Shown here one piece after another: positions 55,597 to 64,000 of a stretch of 64,000 bases of DNA (its first letter is position 1; each line of letters begins with the position of its first letter). The translations under genes and the position numbers were made by a program. Source of the DNA: Hibiscus mutabilis (Eukaryota; Streptophyta; Magnoliopsida; Malvales; Malvaceae); contig CM033726.1 in the NCBI GenBank assembly GCA_019671005.1, forward strand, positions 23,125,657 to 23,189,656. The letters are read 5' to 3'. The notes below the pieces were generated by a model. The model saw only the letters and a list, made by a program, of their open reading frames with translations. It did no database searches and was not told the DNA's origin.

Positions 55597-55900
55597 CTAA
55601 GATTCAACTCATTCTGCAACATCAAATACTTCAAACTTTTGTGATCCTTGTACACTACACACTTCTCACCATAAAGATGATGCCTCCAAATCTTTAACTC
55701 AAACACCACCGCGGCAAGCTCAAGATCATGAATAGGATAGTTATGCTCGTGCACCTTCAATTGCCTAGACGCATAAGCCACCACCTTGCATCAACACGTA
55801 CCCTAAACCCACATAGGATGCATCACTATATATCACAAACTCTTTTCCCGACTCAGGTTGTATCAAGATTGGAGCTTGCGTCAAAGCTTCCTTTAACTTT
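55597..55900 (-). pseudogene. B3 RNase H, N-terminal part
   Basis: The frame reads VAYASRQLKVHEHNYPIHDLELAA and KIWRHHLYGEKCVVYKDHKSLKYL, stopping at NELNLS where the inserted LTR begins. The open frame goes on 18 codons into LTR DNA, which is chance. Upstream codons (55860-55790) give SESGKEFVIYSDASYVGLG with a gap. Integrase and the 3' LTR are absent. Confidence 0.88.
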
Positions 55901-56660
55901 TCAAAAGCTTGTGACGATCCTCCGTCCAATCAAAATGAACGTTCTTCTGCAACATCTTGGTTAAAGGTGCAGCAATCTTCGAAAATCCATCTACAAACCG
56001 ACGATAATATCCAGCCAACCCAAGAAAACTACGCACCTCCATCGCTGACCTAAGTGGCTTCCAACTCACCACAGCCTCAATCTTTTATGGATCCACGCGG
56101 ATTCCCTCAGCTGACACCATATGTCCAAGGAAAACTACTTCCTTTAACCAAAATTCACATTTACTCAACTTAGCATATAATTGATTATCCAGCAATCTCT
56201 GAAGTACAATCCGCAAGTGCTCATCATGGTCTTTTTTAGTACGAGAGTACACAAGAATATCATCAATAAACACTACCACAAATTGGTCCAAGTACTCATG
56301 AAACACTTGATTCATCATATCCATAAACGCATCTGGTGCATTGGTCAACCCAAACGGCATCACTAAGAACTCGTAATGCCCATACCTCGTGCAAAAGGCA
56401 ATCTTTGGCACATCCTCACCCTTCACCTTCAACTGATAATATCCCGATCTCAAGTTGATCTTAGAAAATACCGATGCACCTCAGAATTGATCAAACAAAT
56501 CGTCAATCCGCGGCAAGGGATATTTGTTCTTAATCATCAACTTATTTAGTTGCCAATAATCGATACACATCCTCATTGTGCCATCTTTCTTCTTCACGAA
56601 TAACACCAGCGCACCCCAGGGTGAAACACTGGGTCTAATAAACCCCCGATCAAGCAACTC
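55901..56660 (-). pseudogene. B3 reverse transcriptase
   Basis: The frame is open over the palm (56453-56085): RSGYYQLKVKGEDVPKIAF, YEFLVMPFGLTNAPDAFM, FVVVFIDDILVYSRTKKDHD with the catalytic DD pair, and FLGHMVSAEGIRVDP. Upstream codons give CFTLGCAGVIREEERWHNEDVY-like decay of the PWGAPVLFVKKKDGS block, LMIKNKYPLPRIDDLFDQF (about 56545-56490) and FSKINLRS. Downstream, VRSFLGLAGYYRRFVD (about 56030-55985). It is one of the two best-kept RT copies. Confidence 0.9.
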
Positions 56661-57390
56661 TTGGAGTGTGTCTTTAACTCTTTCAACTCCTTAGGTGCCA
56701 TGCAATACGGCACAATGGATACTGGTGCCGAATCAACATACGTCTCGATTTTAAACTCCACCTCCCTATCTGGCGGCAAACCTGGTAACTCTTTAGGAAA
56801 AACTCCCAGAAAATCACAAACTGTGCGGATGTCCTGCACACGCACATCCTTCGATCCAGGATTCATAACATAGGCCAAATACGTCTGACATCCATGTTCC
56901 AACATTTGACTTGTTTCCAAAGTCGAAACAACATTAGACAGTAACTTTGTGTTCTCGCCAACCACCACAACTTCATAATCATCGGCAAGACACAAGGATA
57001 TCCGTTTGGTTTCAAAATCCACAACTGCCCTATGCTCGAATAGCCAGTCCATCCCCAAAATCACATCAAAACCATGGCATGGCAATTCCATCAGATCCAC
57101 GGCGAACACATGGTCTTGTACCATTAAAGGACACCTACGATATAACTTCCTAACCACAACCATCTCACCCAAAGAACTAGTTACTCGAACCCTAACATTC
57201 AAAATCTCCAAAGGTATATCAAGCAACTGCGCATGCTCACTAAGAATATACGAATGGGTGGAAGCAGAATCAACCAAAGAAAATAACGGCAAATATTGCA
57301 AAGTAAAGGTACCTACAATCACTTCGATATCGTTGCGTCCTTCGCGATGCACATACACCTTCGCGGGACCCCCTCCCTCCGGCTAGATAG
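56594..57390 (-). pseudogene. B3 protease and linker
   Basis: A 254-codon open stretch (57358-56594) begins in TFTLQYLPLFSLVDSASTHS: the active-site Gly is replaced by Ala (DSAS for DSGS). It continues with LMELPCHGFDVILGMDWLFEH, RAVVDFETKRISLCL, a species-typical linker, and VFPKELPGLPPDREVEF ahead of RT. The Gly-to-Ala change at the active site would probably impair the enzyme. A frame change near 56660 leads into RT. Confidence 0.9.
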
Positions 57391-57564
57391 CAACGGTGTG
57401 TACCACAATCCTACGTCCACTATCTCTCGATTGGAAATGTCCTCGTCCATGCCCTCGACCTCTCTAGGTAGCCACAACAGTTGCAGGAACATGCACACCT
57501 CTAGCTAACACAGGGCAATCACGCCTCACATGGTCAGCCGACTCACAACTCTAGTAAGCATTAG

Positions 57565-58560
57565 CTACAACAGGCACAAGAACTGGCCCAGCTCGTCCAA
57601 TCTAAGGAAAATCGCGTCTAACATGGTCTCGAGATCCACAACCCCATCAAACTCTATCCGACCTCCAACAAACCCCAAATACTTCTCCCCACACTGAACA
57701 CACTCGGGTATCCCACCTCTGGAACTCTGCCCTAGCTGACCTCTTCTCCCAAGCTCAGGTTGATATCTCCGATCACGGTGCCTCTTATATTGGCCACCCC
57801 CAGCATTAGCATCAGCAGCTCTCTTACCATGACCGGATCCTCCAGCACGGGATGCCAAATCCAAACTCTGCTCAATATCCTTGGCTCTCGAAGCTAACAC
57901 ATCAAAATCAACATACTCAGCAGCCAACATATACGTCTTAACCTCCTGCGTCAATCCGTAACGGAAGCGGTCATAATGGCTCCTATCATCAGGCATCAGC
58001 TTAGAAGCATACTAACTCGGCCTCACAAACTGTATCTCATACACAAATATCGACATATCTCTCTGCACTAAAGCCATGAACTTCTTCCGGAAGGCAGATC
58101 GCAAGGTTTCCCATGTTACACTCTCGGCCTCTATACTTGCAATCACCATATTCCACCAGCTATATGCATCTCCCTGCAGTAGAGGTACAACACATCCCAG
58201 CTTACGAGCATTAGAACAACCCATCTGATCCAAAATACGATTCGTGCTGGCAAACTACTCTTTAGAAGCCTCAGGCGATAACGCTCTAAACTTGACCCCT
58301 CTCAGGCCATGTAAATGCTCTAAGGGTAATCTCGGATTAGCAGCAGCAACTAGTGCTAGTGCAGGCACTTGCACTCCAACCATCGTAGTTTGGAATGCTC
58401 ACATCATTGCCTGTATCAAAGGCGTCATATCACCTAGTGCTAGCCTAGCTTGCACAGGTGGTACTTGTTCCACACCCGCAGGTGGATTCGATGGAGGAGG
58501 TGGCAACCCCTCAGACAGAACATTATTCTCATCATCTTGCCTCCCCCTCATTCACATTAA
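57565..58560 (-). pseudogene. B3 gag
   Basis: Codons read downward from about 58550: a Pro/Gly-rich N-terminus, MGCSNARKLGCVVPLLQGDAYSWW (58215 down), TLRSAFRKKFMALVQRD (capsid), then YDRFRYGLTQEVKTYML, FDVLASRAKDIEQSL, a Gly/Arg-rich linker and a degraded zinc knuckle PECVQCGEKYLG without the His/Cys pair. Between 57565 and 57390 a second knuckle-like SCESADHVRRDC-type block is seen in another frame. Stops near 58015, 58255 and 57560. Confidence 0.85.
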
Positions 58561-58861
58561 AGCGTAATTCTCTCCTCGGTGACATTGTAAACAAAGAATT
58601 TATGGCATGATAACACCAAAATAAAAATGGTTAGGCCAACTTCAAGCAAGGGTCCAAGACTTCCATTTCAAAAAAAAAAAACAATTTTCATCAGTAGTAA
58701 TATGGTAATGTGTCCCAAATCATACCCCCAACATGGCATATAACAAGCAAGCAATCAATCATCGTGCATATCAAACAACATGAATCATTCATCATACTCA
58801 CCAACTAACTTCCCAACTAACATAAACTAACCATAACCCACTCCCAACAATCATAACCTGG

Positions 58862-58872
58862 CTCTGATACCA
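58862..58872 (-). other. Primer binding site (iMet type), B3
   Basis: On the minus strand TGGTATCAGAGCCAGG is a full match to the initiator tRNA-Met complement start. The gag leader of about 300 bases (58561-58861) is non-coding. Confidence 0.92.
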
Positions 58873-58877
58873 CCAAA

Positions 58878-61800
58878 TGTAACCCCCTTAACCCGGCCTA
58901 GTCGCGAGACCGTACCGGGTGAGTTATATTAGGTTTACCGAAGTAAACTGTGAATAAAAACTCCAGAAACACATCAATTTTTCTTCTTTTTATCTTATCT
59001 AGATGCTGGTTATTACCCTACATGTACATGAATACAACGGAAGAAAACCCAACTCAATTGGACATCGAATCGATATACAATTGACTGTGGTACAAGAATA
59101 TGGACCAAAGCGTAAATCTAGAAATATATAATGGTTTACTTATAATTTGATTTACCAATCTTCAATTAGTCGAGTTACAAGCATACATGCCAAATTTCAA
59201 CTTAATAAAATCATCTGAACCTATCCAATTGCATACATAACACCCAGGGACCAAATTATAATTTCTATTATTTTGAAGGACCAATTTTGTAATTAAAGTT
59301 ACCAATCCTCAATTAAACCAATTACATGCTTACTGGTGAAATTTCAAGTCAAAACAATCATTTAAACTCATTTAATTGCATGTATATCACTCAGGGACTA
59401 AAATGAGAGAAAATAGAAACCTTAAAACATACTTTTAACTAACTTAACTGCCACCCGTATCGATACGCGGGCAAGTGTATCGATATGCCTGAGCATTTAA
59501 AAAATTTTGGATTCCAGTAGCTCAAAACAGTATCGATACACCCCCTCAAGTATCGATACACTATGCTTAAAACTGAAGACCCGTATCATACGGTCGCCCG
59601 TGTATCGATACGATGTGCCTGGAAACACTTGCTTGTATCGATACGGACTCAAGCGTATCGATACGCCCTAACCTAAAATGTTAAGATTTGGTATTTTACC
59701 GCACATTTATGGATTCCAAACACTTAAACATGCTCTTACAGCCAAGCAACATCATCATAGATCATCTACCATCAACCACCATAGATCAAACACCAAGAAA
59801 TGGTCATCATACTTCAAAAGTAACTATAGGCATGCTTCCTACTACTCAAACAACCAAAGCATAAAACCATGCGTAACTTTCAGCAAACCAAGCTTGACAC
59901 AAGTTCAAAGCAGCAATATAAACTCGCTCAAACAGGAAATTGAACATTCAAACCCTCCCAACAATATTTAAGCCACATTGCCTTTATTAGTACTTAAACT
60001 CAAACATACTTCGGTAATCAAAGTCTTGGAAATTCCCTCCTTGCTTGCTAGGACACTTGCACTCAATCAATCTGTATTGATGATAAAAGAGAGCGTAAGC
60101 AATCAATGCTTAGTGAGGAACGCTCGAAATACAAACCATCATCCAATGCAATTAAAAACCATTCCAAAACAATCATGCCATTCTTTCAAAACGTGCACTT
60201 AGTCTTTACAAAATCAGCATATTAAACCATATGCAACATGTATCATGGATTCCACAGCATAATCTCATATGCAATTCCCTCTACTTAAGCCTTTCCCATG
60301 CATAACGTCCCATATGCAAAGCTTAAGGAGTAAAACATGTGTAAACACTTTATTCCAAATCAATCCATCAACATGATACATTTAAAACATTATATTGGCT
60401 TACAAGTGATCCATCTCAACAACAACATTCCCATAAAACCATCATTAACATCGGTAACATCGGATACACAGATTTCCCAAGAGATCTCGCAATCTCTTGC
60501 AGCTCAATGGCATGGAGTCGTGCAACACATACACCACCTCTACACTACCAAGGCTAATCCTCCAACTTGGAGTAAACACATTTGACACATCAACCTCTAC
60601 AGCTCTTGGCTGGAGTAAATGCCATCTAAATGTCACCTCAACAACATTGGGGTTCACATGGTCAGAGTAAGTACCTCCCGTACCACCTCTACAACCATGG
60701 ACGACTTATTATAGTGCACTTTAAACCTATGGCTCGCCAATTATATCCGATAACATTTCCATTTCATCACTTGCCAATATAATTCACTTTTATAAACATA
60801 CCTCACTGTTTTCTTATGCATTTATCAAATCACTTTAACATGCACTAAACCATGCATAAACCATGTTCATAATATTCTTTAAAATCATGCATTACTTTCC
60901 AAACGCATTTATCATTTCATATCAATTTTCGGCATTAAACCATGTTCATTCCATGCATAAAACAAGAGGTAAACATTCATCAAACAAGTGCATTCATAAA
61001 GCATTTGCCAACCGAAAACGAGAGAGAAAAACCAATTCACTTACTTTTGAGTCTTAGACCAGTGTATCAAGCCTAGTCTAGACTCCCATAAACCTTTTCA
61101 AACCATTGAAAAGCCATTCTTATCCGTTTCACTCACCGACAAAGAAACACATCCTTTGTCGATGTCATATCAAGCCTTCGGCAACTCCTCAACACCAAGA
61201 TTCGCTTCCGCACTACTTTCCCTTGTTTCAAAAACATCATAACAGAGAATTCAATGCATTACAATGCATCCAAACTCACAGCAACACAACAATTATTAGC
61301 ACCCAACTATAATCCTCCACAACACTCTATCTTAACAACCAAAAACATCATCGATTCCCCAAAAACCTCAACCCAGCCCTCAATTACGAATCTCAACCTT
61401 CAAATAACATCAATTAATACCTAATCAACAACCTAAAACAATCTTATACCTCCAGCAACCAATAATCAACAACAACATCTCAAAAATCTCTTCAATAACA
61501 ACCTAACAAATTAGGGATTCATTAGATTCCGGGATTTTATCATCAAAACTCACTTCATAATCATTTTAAACATCAAAATCAAGTTATAAACCAATCATTT
61601 AACTCAGCAAAAATAGATCACTAAGAATTTCCACGATTTTCATCCTAAATCATCAATTAAACCATAAATCTGAGTTTAAGTTATCAAAACCCAATACAAA
61701 TCTTATAAAATGGATCAAGAACTTATGAATTTCAATAAATAACCTTTCATCATAGGAGAAGAATGAACCCTTACCTCCAATGTTGATTTCTCCCCTTAAT

Positions 61801-62401
61801 TGCTTTATAAACCATGAAAATCAAGGTAGAAATAATAAGTATTTGATGTAAAAACTTTAGAAATCAATTGGAAATCAAAAACTCTTTGAAATCCTAATTT
61901 TACCTGAAGAAATTGAAGCTGGAAATATGTTTGGCTGGAGAGAATTTGAGAGAAAGGAGTTACAAAATTAGTTACGTGAAATTCTTTTAAAAGCCTTCGT
62001 TGTGTTTAATTAATCCTCTCATTATTTATACTTCTTAAAACTTAATTAAAAATAGTTAATTGAAGGGGAGAAATCTGATGAAACCCTTTTGGATTAATAG
62101 CTCCTCAAAGATTCAAAGTTTTGACCATTTCCAAAACAGTCACTAAAAATAGTTTTGCAAACTTGCGTTTTGGTCACTAACCCAAAATGTCCCATTTCCG
62201 AATTTCATTTTCCAAAATTGTTTTTACCAAAATAATTTATATATTTAATAATAATTTTAAACTATTTTCAATATTTTTATCTTCAGTAAAAAATATTTAA
62301 TCTAATTTAAATCCCGAATCTGACTCGAATCTCTAATCTCGGTCCAACGAACCGACTAAACCGCTCCCCAAAACTTCTAAGCCCAAAATTGAGGCGTTAC
62401 A
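58878..62401 (-). mobile_element. B3 5' LTR (complete, 3,524 bp)
   Basis: On the minus strand it starts TGTAACGCCTCAATTTTGGG at 62401 and ends GGGTTAAGGGGGTTACA at 58878. It has the palindrome cluster (59455-59665), an acceptor-like end and CTTAGTGAGG (60080-60120) and a CACCTCTACA-rich block (60530-60700) where other copies have the hairpin chain. TGCAC at 62402 is one arm of the presumed target duplication; the other arm is lost with the 3' end. Confidence 0.92.
59455..59665. repeat. GTATCGATAC palindrome cluster, best preserved
   Basis: Six perfect GTATCGATAC units and two one-step variants occur within 211 bases, spaced roughly 19-50 bases centre to centre. Confidence 0.92.
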
Positions 62402-63262
62402 TGCACTCCATTGTTATGGGGTACAAGACCAATGTTGGCAACCTTATTATTGAGGAAACCTACAAGTGCGCAGCGAAAGGTACTAGCAGCTTGTTTTTCC
62501 CTTTGTTGATTTCTAACGTTTGTATGCTCCATGATGTGCCAAGGATGGATACGGATAAGGGGAAAATGATCAAAGGAGCAACAATTACTGAGGCTATATA
62601 GAGGAATTTAGTTGCTGCCGAGCCCAAAGACAAGGGTAAGGGAAAGGCAAGGGCACCCACGCCAAAGCTCAAGGAGTTAAGGGCAGGGCCAGCAACCATG
62701 CCATAAACTGTGCCAGACAGTTCACTGGCAATGCTGTCCCAAATTCACCAACGCCAAGAGATTATTCTACAAAAGCTGGAAAAGGTTGAGGAGCTCAATG
62801 TCAAGATGTGACACTACATCCATGCCAGGGATGCGGTGATCAAGGAAGCTCTTACAAAATTATCAACTGATTTTGTGCCAGAATTTCCAGACTTCCCTGC
62901 CGAGCTTTCTGCCAGTGACAATGCCATGCCAGCTAGTACAGTTCATGCCTCGTCTGATGCCACAGTCCCCGTTGTCCCCAGTTGAAGTCGAGTCTGCCAG
63001 CTCTAATTCTTTATCTGAATCGAAGGAAACCAAAGCGAAGTCGCCCATAACACCTGTTGTCCATACGCCATCTGATGCCACCGATGCACCTGCTGCTTCG
63101 GAGCCTACCAAGGAAAAGGAGGAAGTTGGAGCCTCCACTGTCGCTTCAAAACCGAGTCTGAAAAGAAAGAAATGCTTGGCCCCTGATCGAGGGCCATTTG
63201 TGAGAAGAAAAACATGTGACACACGACAAATAGTCTCCGAAGGGGAGTCCTCTTCTTCCTAA
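62402..63262 (+). pseudogene. Athila-like third ORF (plant transposon protein-like), C-terminal half
   Basis: The frame reads MHSIVMGYKTNVGNLIIEETYKCA, then SSLFFPLLISNVCMLHDVP, the pattern of the plant transposon protein domain (..KINVG.LI...I..CA......L.FP.LI..LC...GV). It continues with a Lys/Pro linker, a helix (QEIILQKLEKVEEL), FPDFPAELSAS, a Ser/Thr/Pro-rich stretch with acidic patches, and a basic end (LKRKKCLAPDRGPFVRRK). Stops at 62599, 62704, 62809 and 62983 split it. The final 130 codons (62873-63262) are open in one frame. The N-terminal half is displaced by B3. The same C-terminal architecture occurs in Athila-2 (9932-10691). Confidence 0.7.
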
Positions 63263-64000
63263 AATCCTTTACATTTCATTGCATTTACATGATCATGCAT
63301 TTTATTTTATTCTGTTTTTCTTGTATATATATGTTGTTTCATGCATTGGGGACAATGCACATCTTGGGTTTGGGGGTGTGCATTTCTTCACTTTATGGCA
63401 TGAATTTCATGTTTAATTTTCTGTTGCTAGGCCATTTAGGTCATTTAGGATATATGCACACCGAACCACTAAAAAAAAGAAAAAGAAAATTTTGCCTCGG
63501 TTTAATTTTAAAAAAATGTTAACATTTGTTAGGCAAGTTTAATTTGAGCTAGGTATCTGTCTAATGAGGAAACTCTAATCTTTAGTTGTCATACCATGCC
63601 AGCAGAGTAATATGCCAGGTTAGCTTGGCAATTGATCTCTAGTTTAGGGAATTGAACTTTCACTTAAGACATAGTATGTATCTAGTCCCTTAGCAAACTT
63701 AAACTTTTTGAAACTAAGCTCAGATATGAAAAAAATGATGATGCCATGGTAAAAAGAAGTAAATAAGGCAACAATGTTCTGCCAAGGCAAGAAAAAAATA
63801 GAACTCTCCTCTACCTTAGGGATAATAAGCTACTTGGGGCTTCGTGGTTTGCTCCCTCTTAGTTCTCAAGTCCAAAACTTTAGGGTATGAGTTGAAGAGA
63901 AAGCCTAGTGATGTCTAGATTAAGGTGGGGATTCGTGGTATGCTCCCTCTTATCTCCATGATAAATAGTGTCACGAAGCAAGCTTAAATGAATGCAAGCA
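63263..64000 (+). other. Athila-like 3' non-coding region
   Basis: No gene is supported. GCATTGGGGACAATGCACAT followed by TTGGGTTTGGGGGTGTG (63341-63380) corresponds to the Athila-2 segment near 9893 on the minus strand. Two related blocks, TTCGTGGTTTGCTCCCTCTTA (63841) and TTCGTGGTATGCTCCCTCTTA (63932), lie about 90 bases apart. The LTR is not reached before the window ends. Confidence 0.6.
63837..63957. repeat. Direct repeat, about 28 bp x 2
   Basis: TTCGTGG.TTGCTCCCTCTTA-like copies 91 bases apart in the non-coding region of the Athila-like element. Confidence 0.75.

Noticed and set aside
59455..59665. Reading the TATCGATA cores as the known animal replication-related element site
   Set aside because: The core resembles the Drosophila DREF site, but no such protein-site pairing is established in plants; resemblance of eight bases is not evidence.
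62460..62699. Minus-strand hydrophobic frame resembling a membrane protein
   Set aside because: It is opposite the third ORF of the Athila-like element, whose plus-strand codons match a known domain pattern.

Overview
The window is repeat-dense nuclear DNA of a flowering plant. Nearly every base can be assigned to remnants of LTR retrotransposons of the Ty3/gypsy superfamily, nested in one another. The lineages (Tekay/del-like chromoviruses, Athila-like and Tat/Ogre-like elements), the iMet-type primer binding sites and the high AT content fit a eudicot with a large genome; I cannot name the species. I found no convincing host gene, tRNA, rRNA, CRISPR array or DNA transposon. All retroelement genes carry stops, frameshifts or deletions, so nothing here looks autonomous.

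Family names used below are mine. Family A: Tekay/del-like, LTR about 3.9 kb, starting TGTAATATC and ending GGGTGTTACA. Family C: a relative of A with a 3.9 kb LTR starting TATAATACC (TG mutated) on its coding strand. Family B: another gypsy family with a 3.3-3.5 kb LTR starting TGTAACGCC and ending GGGGGTTACA, most copies carrying a cluster of GTATCGATAC-like palindromes. Athila-like and Tat/Ogre-like elements complete the set.

Layout. 1-1466 is the end of a B LTR inside an A LTR (1467-2993). A-I internal DNA runs 2994-4278 (+) and is broken by B-I (-, 4279-7703), a deletion derivative whose 5' LTR is in turn broken by Athila-2 (-, 7704 to about 12262). 12262-14054 is a reverse A/C-type LTR fragment. 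A Tat/Ogre-like LTR (14055-16385, +) is separated from a Tat gag piece (27996-28513) by element A-II (16396-27995, +), which itself holds a complete solo B LTR (19110-22502). From 29.5 to 54.6 kb one Athila-like element (Athila-1, -) can be followed in three blocks: gag/protease (51896-54216), RT to integrase (39361-41370), and integrase end plus a third ORF (29540-30790). The first gap is filled by element C (41371-51890, flanked by an identical 5 bp duplication GTCCA). The second is filled by an A-like LTR fragment that holds element B2 (31431-39091). 54595-62401 holds a truncated B LTR (+) and B3 (-), which interrupts a third Athila-like element (+, 62402-64000).

The most interesting signals are not genes. 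(1) The long LTRs of A and C share a candidate intron: donor CAG/GTGAGTGCA, and an acceptor (T)CACACGTAG or (T)TACACGTAG preceded by CCTCACTAAG. This stretch contains a chain of short perfect hairpins and, in A, an 18 bp minisatellite. B has a similar acceptor and hairpin chain. (2) Most B LTRs carry a dense array of GTATCGATAC palindromes that keep their CpGs. (3) A-I and A-II share the same gag deletion, suggesting a gag-less subfamily that was mobilised in trans. (4) Several junctions record how the elements decayed: a primer-site-to-integrase deletion, a tandem 310 bp duplication and a 14 bp filler repeat.
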